NCBI GenBank assembly: GCA_030430875.1
Contig: JAUIKI010000052.1
Location: 1-8,156 of the forward strand
DNA: 8,156 bases
Direction: 5' to 3'
DNA from: Gammaproteobacteria bacterium
GTDB taxonomy: Bacteria; Pseudomonadota; Gammaproteobacteria; Pseudomonadales; JAUIKI01
The notes beneath the pieces are model-generated. The model searched no databases. It was not told where the DNA came from and was given only the letters and a program-made list of their open reading frames with translations. Position 1 is the stretch's first letter. The number at the start of each line of letters is the position of its first letter. Below, one piece after another: positions 1 through 5,765 of the stretch. The position numbers were made by a program, and so were the translations under genes.

Positions 1-339
1 ACTTAAGGGTTCTATCCTTACTTCATGGCTAATAATATCATCTAGACGATCTACCTCTTGTGAAATAAATGAACGAAGCCCAATATCGCCAACAAGAATC
101 CAGCTGATGCCATCGGTTTGCATATAATCGCGCAAGGAATTAAATAAGTAAGCTAAATGTTTCTCGTCATGAATAATGCCCACATCAAGATTATTGAGCT
201 GAATCAAAAGGCCGTGTTTAAAGCCGAGCTGCTTGGTGATTTTCGCTAGCTCTTCTAAGTGATCCCCTAATACATTTGATGGCACCACTAAGGGTTGTGA
301 AATAATACTGGGTGATTTGCTATAACTTACCCCGCCACT
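1..339 (-). other. P-loop ATPase-like segment fused in frame to truncated LysA
   Basis: Codons 383-495 of the lysA frame do not resemble any part of LysA. They read like the middle of an AAA/ORC- or STAND-type ATPase. A hydrophobic strand ending in NNLD (residues 431-434) fits a Walker B motif (commonly DNLD or DELD in such proteins). Next comes a helix containing LFNSLRDYMQ, then a sensor-1-like strand WILVGDIGLR, then VDRL and a strand ending in EPLS at the window edge. A Walker A loop would be expected N-terminal of this, in the place now occupied by LysA, and none is present. The piece therefore looks like the C-terminal part of a gene whose 5' part is missing. The family assignment is from motif pattern only. 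Confidence 0.5.
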
Positions 340-1485
340 AAAACCATAAGCGCCTACTGTAGTCAATGCCAATAAATCACCTGAAGCTAAAGCAAGATTA
401 CGGTCTTTTGCCATAAAATCACCTGTCTCGCACACAGGGCCTACAATATCATACTGCTTTGAACTGACGTTATCGTTTTGTTTTACGGGCAATACTTGTT
501 GCCAAGCATCATAAAGCGCAGGTCTAAGGTAATCATTCATTGCACAATCAACAATAGCAAAGTTCTTTTCTTGTTGGCATTTTATATATTCAACTTTTGT
601 CAACAACACACCAGCATGTGCAACAATTGATCTTCCTGGCTCAACAAGCAGTTTAAGCTTTTTGTTCGAAATTTTCTGCAAAATTGTTGTTAAATACTCC
701 TCGGGAAGCAGCATGCGATTGGTTTGATAATCCACACCTAGCCCACCACCAATATCAATATGTGATAGCTTAATGTCAATCTTATCTAGCTCATCGATTT
801 TAGCCAACAAGTAGTCAATTGTCTCATAAAATGGGCTGACATCTAGCAATTGCGAACCAATATGGCAATCAATTCCAACAATATCAATATTCGCATGAGC
901 TTGCGCTTTTTTATAAATATCCAGCACATTTGCATTCTCAATACCAAATTTGTTTTCCTTCAACCCTGTAGAAATATAAGGGTGCGTTTTCGCATCAACA
1001 TTTGGATTAACGCGTATTGAAACTCGTGCGGTCCGATTCAATTGTGCAGCCACCTGCTGAATATGGTCAAGCTCTGCATGAGACTCCACGTTAAAGCAAT
1101 GAATACCAACTTCAAGTGCACGCTTAATCTCATCTTCACGCTTACCAACACCAGAAAAAACTATTTTCTGTGGATCACCTCCAGCCATCAACACACGCTC
1201 TAACTCACCCACTGACACAATATCAAATCCACTTCCAAGCTTTGCCAGTAAATTCAAAACAGCTAAATTTGCATTCGCCTTCACGGCATAGCAAATCATG
1301 TTGGGGTGTGACTGCAAAGCAGATTGGTAGGAAAGATAAGCCTGTTCAATTGTATTTCTTGAATAAACATAACATGGTGTCCCAAATTGCTGAGCAATTT
1401 GGGACAATGAAATAGACTCCACACAAAGCTCACCATTTTGATAATCAATCAGTGATTGATTTGAGAAGGATGCATCAGAATTCAT
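1..1485 (-). CDS. lysA: Diaminopimelate decarboxylase LysA with its C-terminus replaced (chimeric, incomplete at the window edge)
   Basis: LysA is a PLP enzyme that decarboxylates meso-diaminopimelate to L-lysine in the cytosol. The first 382 residues are a normal fold-type III decarboxylase: YAVKANAN with the PLP lysine at K69, HIGSQ at 208-212, the phosphate-binding GGGLG at 246-250, EPGR at 282-285, CETGD at 352-356 (catalytic-type cysteine C352) and GAYGF at 378-382. Ordinary LysA (about 415-420 residues) then continues with a SNYN/RPR segment. Here the frame instead runs without a stop into about 113 residues of unrelated, ATPase-like sequence and off the left edge. The ATG at 1485 is 4 bases after the lptM stop, with GGTGGA upstream as a ribosome site. 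The lptM-lysA order is the usual gammaproteobacterial one. The gene may be a true rearrangement or an assembly chimera; as written, the last strand and part of the active-site region of LysA are missing. Confidence 0.9.
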   Translation of the reverse strand, partial: MNSDASFSNQSLIDYQNGELCVESISLSQIAQQFGTPCYVYSRNTIEQAYLSYQSALQSHPNMICYAVKANANLAVLNLLAKLGSGFDIVSVGELERVLMAGGDPQKIVFSGVGKREDEIKRALEVGIHCFNVESHAELDHIQQVAAQLNRTARVSIRVNPNVDAKTHPYISTGLKENKFGIENANVLDIYKKAQAHANIDIVGIDCHIGSQLLDVSPFYETIDYLLAKIDELDKIDIKLSHIDIGGGLGVDYQTNRMLLPEEYLTTILQKISNKKLKLLVEPGRSIVAHAGVLLTKVEYIKCQQEKNFAIVDCAMNDYLRPALYDAWQQVLPVKQNDNVSSKQYDIVGPVCETGDFMAKDRNLALASGDLLALTTVGAYGFSGGVSYSKSPSIISQPLVVPSNVLGDHLEELAKITKQLGFKHGLLIQLNNLDVGIIHDEKHLAYLFNSLRDYMQTDGISWILVGDIGLRSFISQEVDRLDDIISHEVRIEPLS

Positions 1486-1489
1486 AGAG

Positions 1490-1639
1490 TTATTCCACCA
1501 ATTCAATGGATGAGTCAGTTTGATTATCTTGCTCTTCGACAGATGCCTGATTATCACTTGGCAAATAAAGCGACCCTTTTTGCCCACAGGCAGACAAGAC
1601 AATTAACACTAAAAATCCTACACTCACGTATCGCAACAT
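1490..1639 (-). CDS. lptM: LptM-type small outer-membrane lipoprotein (YifL family)
   Basis: This 49-residue protein has a short signal peptide with a hydrophobic run (about residues 7-16) and the lipobox L15-S16-A17-C18. It is followed directly by GQKGSLYLP, the hallmark CGQKGPLYLP-like motif of LptM/YifL. The acidic tail has no fold visible. In E. coli LptM is known to bind the LptDE translocon and help its oxidative maturation. The frame is open further upstream (to 1747), but the ATG at 1639 is chosen because AAGAGGA sits 4 bases before it and because the lipobox then falls at residue 18. The upstream part of the open frame also overlaps the promoter. The stop lies 4 bases before lysA, so the two are almost certainly co-transcribed. 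Confidence 0.88.
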   Translation of the reverse strand: MLRYVSVGFLVLIVLSACGQKGSLYLPSDNQASVEEQDNQTDSSIELVE

Positions 1640-1643
1640 AATA

Positions 1644-1650
1644 TCCTCTT
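1644..1650 (-). promoter_or_regulatory. Ribosome binding site of lptM
   Basis: AAGAGGA on the minus strand lies 4 bases before the ATG at 1639. It is a strong Shine-Dalgarno match and decides the short start over the longer open frame. Confidence 0.75.
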
Positions 1651-1675
1651 CAATGTCCGGGAAATAATTCCTAGT

Positions 1676-1704
1676 AGTATACCGGAAAGACCTGTGGCTC
1701 ACAA
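1676..1704 (-). promoter_or_regulatory. Sigma-70 type promoter for lptM-lysA
   Basis: On the minus strand TTGTGA (1704-1699) and TATACT (1681-1676) are separated by exactly 17 bases, a good match to the -35 and -10 consensus. Transcription would start near 1669, giving a leader of about 30 bases before the lptM ATG. Confidence 0.65.
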
Positions 1705-1769
1705 AACAGTAAGTCATTGTCTTGGTAAAGAAAATCAGGCATACCACGCAGACTTAACACCCAAAATAG

Positions 1770-1798
1770 TTGCAATCATCCAAAACACTCACTATTTT
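1770..1798 (+). promoter_or_regulatory. Probable promoter for the DUF6632-like gene
   Basis: TTGCAA (1770-1775) and TATTTT (1793-1798) are spaced by 17 bases, 40 bases before the start codon at 1838. The -10 half is weak in consensus terms, which fits a regulated promoter. It overlaps the inverted repeat at 1786-1810. Confidence 0.45.
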
Positions 1799-1810
1799 TA
1801 GTAGTAAGTG
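1786..1810. repeat. Operator-like inverted repeat
   Basis: The arms CACTCACTA (1786-1794) and TAGTAAGTG (1802-1810) are complementary at 8 of 9 positions around a 7-base centre. The repeat covers the proposed -10 and the expected start of transcription, the position typical for a repressor site. The right-hand side lacks a U-run, so it is not a good terminator. Confidence 0.4.
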
Positions 1811-1837
1811 TAGTCAACAACTTATAGGAATAATCTG

Positions 1838-2224
1838 ATGACACAGGAATCAAAACTTAGCTCTCTCAAAGTAGCACTTGTTTTATTTGGACTCATCTTT
1901 ATTTTTGGGATATATAGCATGATGATGGTATGGCCAGATGGTTGGGCTTGGACACCGAGACAGAGCGAATATGAACAAATGATTATGGGGATGTATATCA
2001 CGCTAGGTGTGTTTTTAATTATTGCTGCCAAAAATCCACTGGAACATCGAAGCCTTATTTGGTTCACAATCTGGTCCAGCCTAATTCATGGCGGCATCAT
2101 GCTAGCCCAAGCGATAGTTGATCCAACAGAACGAGCCAACCTTTTGGGTGACATCCCAGCACTATTCCTTGTCGCCATTGTATTGTGGTATTTGATGCCA
2201 AAAAAATCCACTGCTCTTAAATAG
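1838..2224 (+). CDS. Small integral membrane protein, DUF6632-like
   Basis: This 128-residue protein has four predicted membrane helices at about residues 12-32, 48-65, 73-93 and 103-120. Conserved-looking features are the tract with MGMYITLGVFLIIAAKNP, the sequence SLIWFTIWSSLIHGGIM in helix 3, and GDIPAL before helix 4. This pattern recalls the DUF6632 family, whose function is unknown; the family name is from memory of its motifs. A polar loop rich in tryptophan and proline (31-45) lies between helices 1 and 2. TAGGAA lies 8 bases before the ATG. It is divergent from lptM, with its own promoter, and 125 bases before the HIT gene on the same strand. Confidence 0.8.
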   Translation: MTQESKLSSLKVALVLFGLIFIFGIYSMMMVWPDGWAWTPRQSEYEQMIMGMYITLGVFLIIAAKNPLEHRSLIWFTIWSSLIHGGIMLAQAIVDPTERANLLGDIPALFLVAIVLWYLMPKKSTALK

Positions 2225-2263
2225 CCATCAAAACCTCTCTCTAAAAAGCTAGCCGGCGTGTCT

Positions 2264-2283
2264 TTCAACCTTTTCACGTTGAA
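2264..2283 (+). terminator. Weak hairpin after the DUF6632-like gene
   Basis: TTCAAC and GTTGAA form a perfect 6-base stem around an 8-base loop, followed by TCTTT. The stem is short and AT-rich and the U-run is interrupted, so termination here would be partial at best. Confidence 0.2.
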
Positions 2284-2349
2284 TCTTTAATGGATAAAAC
2301 AGAGAATTACTGATAACTTTAATCCACACTTATTCAACAAAAATAAATC

Positions 2350-2772
2350 ATGCAAACAACAGATTTTCAAATTCATAATCAACTTGCCAGCGACTGCCAC
2401 CATCTTGGGAAACTTGAAATATGCCACATTTTATTACATAAAAATGCCATGATTCCTTGGTTTATTTTGGTGCCAGAATCAGAAAAAACTGATTTATTTG
2501 AGTTTCTTAGAGACGATCGCAATCACATTTTTGATGAAGTAGAATTCATCACTAAATTCATCAATGCTTCTTTTGGAAATAAAAAAACCAACGTGGCGTC
2601 AATTGGCAATATAGTGCCACAACTTCATATCCATGTTGTAGGACGAAAGGAAACTGACTGTTGTTGGCCAAAACCTGTTTGGGGCAACCTGACTCAAGCA
2701 AAGGAATATTCTGAAAGTCAAATTAGAGAATTACAAAGAGATCTACTAGAAAAACTCAGTGTCTACTTGTGA
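2350..2772 (+). CDS. HIT (histidine triad) family hydrolase
   Basis: This 140-residue protein is of the usual length for a HIT-domain nucleotide hydrolase or transferase. The HIT signature is QLHIHVV at residues 91-97, preceded by NIVP and followed by GR and the WPKPVWG segment (106-112). In the HxHxH triad the first position is Gln, while the nucleophilic middle His (H93) and the last (H95) are kept. This Gln variant with a downstream WP.PVWG is typical of a proteobacterial FHIT-like subgroup. The N-terminal strands (about 22-42, LEICHILLHKNA and WFILVPE) fit the nucleotide-binding sheet. Substrates of HIT proteins are dinucleoside polyphosphates or nucleotidyl conjugates; the one used here is unknown. 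No clear ribosome site precedes the ATG, and the region before it is AT-rich. Confidence 0.88.
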   Translation: MQTTDFQIHNQLASDCHHLGKLEICHILLHKNAMIPWFILVPESEKTDLFEFLRDDRNHIFDEVEFITKFINASFGNKKTNVASIGNIVPQLHIHVVGRKETDCCWPKPVWGNLTQAKEYSESQIRELQRDLLEKLSVYL

Positions 2773-2850
2773 TTTCACAAAACTAACCGTAACAACCTAC
2801 GTTAAACACTTCTTCTTGCAACTTTAGATAATTAAAATAGATAAAACAAA

Positions 2851-3117
2851 TTATCGACGTCGTCCTCGTCCTTTCTTGCGAGGCTCTTCATATTTTACCG
2901 TTAAAAACTTCTCACCGAAACTTTTCCCATTAAGACCTGATATGGCTGCACGTGCTTCATGACCTTCCATTTCAATGAAGGCAAAACCTCTACATTTCCC
3001 AGTAAAAATGTCACGAGAAAAATCAATTGAACGAACGGTCCCAAATTCAGAAAATATAGCTTTAATACCTTCTTCAGTGGAGTCTGCCGACAAACCACCA
3101 ACAAAGAGCTTTTTCAT
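2851..3117 (-). CDS. Small RRM-domain RNA-binding protein
   Basis: This 88-residue protein is a single RNA recognition motif plus a basic tail. RNP2 is LFVGGL at residues 4-9 and RNP1 is CRGFAFIEM at 42-50, carrying the aromatic side chains that stack on RNA bases. The tail (78-88, EPRKKGRGRRR) is strongly basic and would add nonspecific RNA affinity. Such short RRM proteins in bacteria are known to bind single-stranded RNA, often in the cold. The ATG at 3117 has only a modest GTGAG ribosome site. It lies downstream of csp on the same strand, separated by an intrinsic terminator, and no good promoter of its own fits between. It converges with the HIT gene. Confidence 0.93.
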   Translation of the reverse strand: MKKLFVGGLSADSTEEGIKAIFSEFGTVRSIDFSRDIFTGKCRGFAFIEMEGHEARAAISGLNGKSFGEKFLTVKYEEPRKKGRGRRR

Positions 3118-3146
3118 AGACTGTGCTCACTTATTTGATGAATAAC

Positions 3147-3182
3147 AATAAAAAACCCTACATAGACAAGCTATGCAGGGTT
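3147..3182 (-). terminator. Intrinsic terminator between csp and the RRM gene
   Basis: On the minus strand AACCCTGCATAG (3182-3171) pairs with CTATGTAGGGTT (3165-3154) across a 5-base loop. This gives 12 pairs, one of them G-U, followed by a U-rich run (TTTTTATT). It lies 21 bases past the csp stop and 36 bases before the RRM start. On the plus strand the sequence after the hairpin is A-rich, so it works in the csp direction only. Confidence 0.85.
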
Positions 3183-3203
3183 AAAAATTAATTACGACAA
3201 TTT

Positions 3204-3410
3204 TTAAGCTTCAACGTGAACTTCAGTTGCCTGAGGGCCTTTAGCACCATTTTCAACTTTAAAACTCACTGACTGACCTTCGTTCAACGAACGATAGCCA
3301 CTACTTTGAATAGCTGAATAGTGTACAAACACATCCGCGCTACCATCGGAAGGCGCAATAAAACCAAAGCCTTTAGTCTCATTGAACCACTTAACAGTAC
3401 CTGTCATCAT
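3204..3410 (-). CDS. CspA-family cold shock protein
   Basis: This 68-residue protein is the standard length for a single cold-shock OB fold. RNP1 is KGFGFI at residues 13-18, RNP2 is VFVHY at 27-31, and GTVKWFN at 4-10 opens the barrel. Family members bind single-stranded RNA and DNA, melt secondary structure and act as transcription antiterminators. Two ATG codons are adjacent (3410 and 3407); GAGG lies 8 bases before the first, so 3410 is used. The member of the csp family (cspA, C, D, E) cannot be fixed from the sequence. It is followed by a strong terminator and preceded by a long non-coding leader. Confidence 0.95.
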   Translation of the reverse strand: MMTGTVKWFNETKGFGFIAPSDGSADVFVHYSAIQSSGYRSLNEGQSVSFKVENGAKGPQATEVHVEA

Positions 3411-3418
3411 TTTGAATA

Positions 3419-3422
3419 CCTC
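3419..3422 (-). promoter_or_regulatory. Ribosome binding site of csp
   Basis: GAGG on the minus strand lies 8 bases before the first of two tandem ATG codons, favouring 3410 over 3407. It is flanked upstream by a run of eight T residues, which would leave the site unstructured. Confidence 0.6.
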
Positions 3423-3463
3423 AAAAAAAATTTAAAAATATGCTTTGCAAATAGATCAAGGTG

Positions 3464-3529
3464 AATTTCCGATGGATACAAATGAGGACCTAACTGGACG
3501 AAACCGTGATTACCTACAATGCGGAAATT
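3464..3529 (-). repeat. Inverted repeat in the csp leader
   Basis: The arms AATTTCCG (3464-3471) and CGGAAATT (3522-3529) are perfectly complementary. In RNA they would bring the ends of a 50-base domain together about 55 bases before the csp start. Confidence 0.45.
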
Positions 3530-3632
3530 GATTACAACATAAAAACATCTTCATAGCTAGCTATTTTTAAAAAAACGTTTAAGCAAGCCTAAATTAATTT
3601 CACAGAGACTTAAAACCGCTGATCAAAATATA

Positions 3633-3749
3633 CTAACAATAACCGTATACATTATCTTTGATTAAAATAACAGCGTTATCTTCACCAAAACACACAAGCA
3701 AAATACCTGCTCCATTTAATAAAGCACGGGCATTAGTTGTTTGTCGCAT
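3633..3749 (-). pseudogene. 38-codon small ORF resembling the N-terminus of a NUDIX protein
   Basis: An ATG at 3749, with GGTGG a few bases upstream, opens a 38-codon frame ending in TAG at 3633. The product contains NGAGILLVCFGEDNAVILIK and then DNVYGYC before the stop. This resembles the first strands of a NUDIX hydrolase, where a GxG-ILLV strand, a second strand and a YGxW turn precede the GGG/NUDIX box. No NUDIX box is readable in any minus frame after the stop, so it would be a remnant. Alternatively it is an unrelated small protein or a csp leader peptide. The assignment is from motif resemblance only. Confidence 0.28.
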
Positions 3750-3796
3750 CGTGTAACCACCAACATTTATCGATATGATACTAACTTTGTTTTATA

Positions 3797-3835
3797 TTTG
3801 ATATGCAGCCCAAAGCTTGCATCATTCACATCAAA
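3797..3835 (-). terminator. Stem-loop just after deaD
   Basis: An inner stem pairs ATGCAGC (3803-3809) with GCTTGCAT (3815-3822), with one bulged base and a 5-base loop. An outer TTTGAT/ATCAAA (3797-3802 and 3830-3835) extends it across a 7-base bulge. It starts 17 bases after the deaD stop. There is no U-run after it in the deaD direction, so it may be an mRNA 3'-end or processing structure rather than a classic terminator. Confidence 0.3.
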
Positions 3836-3851
3836 TTAAGCACATAGTTTT

Positions 3852-5576
3852 TTATGGCTTGATTGTCTTATTATTTTTTCGTGTCTGGACTTTATTACTA
3901 GTCAAACGTGAAATATTCAAAGGCTTTCCTGAAACACGAACTTTTCGCAAATGGCTCAACATCGTTGCAGGCATCCCTACGGGTAAATCAATGACACTAT
4001 AATCGTCAAAAATAGTAATACGCCCTATATGCTGGCTGTCAATATCAGCTTCATTAGCAATCGCACCAACAATATTGGCAGGTTTAACGTGATGAGTATG
4101 TCCAACCTCTATACGAAATCGCTCCATTCCTTCATCAGAGTTTTGCAACTTTCTGCGCGATGGTTTCTCATTCTTCCGCGTCTTTCTCGGCCTGTCATCA
4201 TAGCTTCTGTCATCCAAAGATCTTGGTGGTATATTAGGCTTAGACTGCAAGAAAAATGGACTATCACCTTGAAAAAGCTTTGCAAGAGCCGCCGAAATCT
4301 CAACAGCATTAACAGTTTGCTCATTCTCAGCTTGCTCTTTTTGATATTCCTCAATCAAGTTAATAAAAAATGTTAGGTCCTCAGCTTGCAAGGTTTCAGT
4401 AATCTGTTGCTTGAATTTTGCAGTGCGCTTATTGTTTATTAATTCCGCTGTTGGTAACTCCATTTGATCAATTTTTTGCTTTGTTGCTTTTTCAATAGCA
4501 TGCAGCAATCGTTTTTCACGCGGCGCTACAAATAAGATCGCATCACCTTGCCGACCAGCACGACCTGTTCGCCCAATACGATGGACATACGCTTCCGTAT
4601 CATAAGGAATATCGTAATTAATCACATGACTTACACGCTCGACATCAAGGCCGCGTGCTGCAACGTCAGTTGCCACCAAAATATCCAACTTACCTTTTTT
4701 CAAATTTTCGACGGTACTTTCACGTCGATTTTGTGGAATATCACCATTCAGAGGTGCTGCTGCATAACCACGAGCTTCCAATTTTTCAGCCAATTCAACT
4801 GTCGATGTCTTCGTTCGTACAAAGACGATGATTGCATCAAACGATTCTGCCTCTAACATACGCGTTAGTGCATCCAACTTATGCAGGCCACCCACCACCC
4901 AAAAACGTTGCCGAATCGTTTCAGCCGTTGATGTTTTTACTTTAATGGTGACTGTTGCAGGATTATCCAAATATTTCGTTGCAATGCGTCGAATTTGTTG
5001 CGGCATGGTCGCAGAAAACAAAGCAATTTGACGCTTCTTAGGTGTTTGCTCCAAAATCCATTCCACATCGTCAATAAACCCCATTCGCAGCATTTCATCT
5101 GCTTCATCCAACACAACAGCAGTAAGCTTGTTCAATTTCAACGTGCCACGACGCATATGATCCATCACTCGACCAGGTGTTCCCACAACAACATGTACTC
5201 CACGCTGCAATGCTTGAATTTGACGGCGGAACTCTTGGCCACCATAAATCGGCAACACATGGAACCCCCTGATATGTTTCGCATACGTTTGAAACGCTTC
5301 AGCCACTTGAATTGCTAATTCTCGTGTTGGCGCCAGCACGAGCACTTGAGGATCAGTTTGTTTTAAATCCAGCATATTTATTAATGGCAAAGCAAAGGCA
5401 GCAGTTTTTCCTGTGCCCGTTTGAGCTTGACCAAGCACATCCCTTCCCGCCAACATGAGTGGAATGGTTTGCGCCTGAATAGGTGACGGAGTTTCATACC
5501 CAACATCATTTAAAGCTTTCAAAATCAATTCGTTAAGCGTCAATTGATCAAACGCAGTTACTGTATCAGTTGTCAT
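3852..5576 (-). CDS. deaD: DEAD-box ATP-dependent RNA helicase DeaD/CsdA
   Basis: This 574-residue helicase acts on structured RNA in ribosome assembly and mRNA decay, especially in the cold. All core motifs are present: Q motif (F9 to Q34), motif I AQTGTGKT 51-58, Ia PTRELA 83-88, Ib TPGR 133-136, II DEAD 157-160, III SAT 188-190, V ATDVAARGLDV 302-312 and VI HRIGRTGR 332-339. A charged linker (about 450-480, rich in Arg, Lys and Asp) leads to a DbpA-type RNA-binding domain at about 484-558. That C-terminal domain distinguishes DeaD from RhlE, RhlB and SrmB. E. coli CsdA is somewhat longer (629 residues), the difference being mainly in the low-complexity tail. The ATG at 5576 places the Q motif at the usual distance; its ribosome site is weak. 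It lies upstream of csp and the RRM gene on the same strand. Confidence 0.96.
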   Translation of the reverse strand: MTTDTVTAFDQLTLNELILKALNDVGYETPSPIQAQTIPLMLAGRDVLGQAQTGTGKTAAFALPLINMLDLKQTDPQVLVLAPTRELAIQVAEAFQTYAKHIRGFHVLPIYGGQEFRRQIQALQRGVHVVVGTPGRVMDHMRRGTLKLNKLTAVVLDEADEMLRMGFIDDVEWILEQTPKKRQIALFSATMPQQIRRIATKYLDNPATVTIKVKTSTAETIRQRFWVVGGLHKLDALTRMLEAESFDAIIVFVRTKTSTVELAEKLEARGYAAAPLNGDIPQNRRESTVENLKKGKLDILVATDVAARGLDVERVSHVINYDIPYDTEAYVHRIGRTGRAGRQGDAILFVAPREKRLLHAIEKATKQKIDQMELPTAELINNKRTAKFKQQITETLQAEDLTFFINLIEEYQKEQAENEQTVNAVEISAALAKLFQGDSPFFLQSKPNIPPRSLDDRSYDDRPRKTRKNEKPSRRKLQNSDEGMERFRIEVGHTHHVKPANIVGAIANEADIDSQHIGRITIFDDYSVIDLPVGMPATMLSHLRKVRVSGKPLNISRLTSNKVQTRKNNKTIKP

Positions 5577-5765
5577 GTGTGTGCATACCGAAAATTAAGG
5601 ATAAATCGAAAAAAATCTGGGAATAGAAGAAATTACTTGGCTGGCATTTCCACCAACAAATAAAATAGGGAGAAATCAAAACCAAACCTTAGTGTAATGC
5701 TTTAGAGGTCAAATTGCATGCTTTTTTTAGAAAATGGCACTGGCATCCATACTAAATAAGTCTTT

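Larger units (their letters stand above)
3411..3632 (-). promoter_or_regulatory. Probable long 5' leader of csp
   Basis: About 220 bases before csp carry no gene. They include an inverted repeat with perfect 8-base arms (3464-3471 and 3522-3529) enclosing 50 bases. CspA-type mRNAs are known to have structured leaders of about 150 bases that sense temperature, so a similar role is inferred. I found no convincing -35/-10 pair and no match to the E. coli cold box, so the transcript start is not placed. Confidence 0.35.

Noticed and set aside
1170..1415. Plus-strand open frame of 81 codons
   Set aside because: It lies wholly inside lysA on the opposite strand, has composition typical of an antisense frame and no recognisable motif.
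1640..1747. N-terminal extension of lptM
   Set aside because: The extension overlaps the -35/-10 promoter, and the lipobox would then lie far too deep for a lipoprotein signal peptide.
2620..2640. Gln in place of the first His in the HIT triad, taken as a sign of inactivation
   Set aside because: The nucleophilic middle His is present and this Gln variant is common in the FHIT-like subgroup, so loss of activity is not implied.
2784..2804. Hairpin between the convergent HIT and RRM genes
   Set aside because: Only short arms (TAAC-C-GTA with TAC-GTTA) and no U-run on either side; too weak to call a bidirectional terminator.
4029..5318. Several plus-strand open frames of 67-115 codons opposite deaD
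   Set aside because: They are shadows of a strongly conserved helicase gene and show no domain of their own.
5577..5765. TTGACC at about 5705-5710 (minus strand) as a deaD promoter
   Set aside because: No -10 element occurs at a 16-18 base spacing; the nearest TACACT is only 10 bases away.
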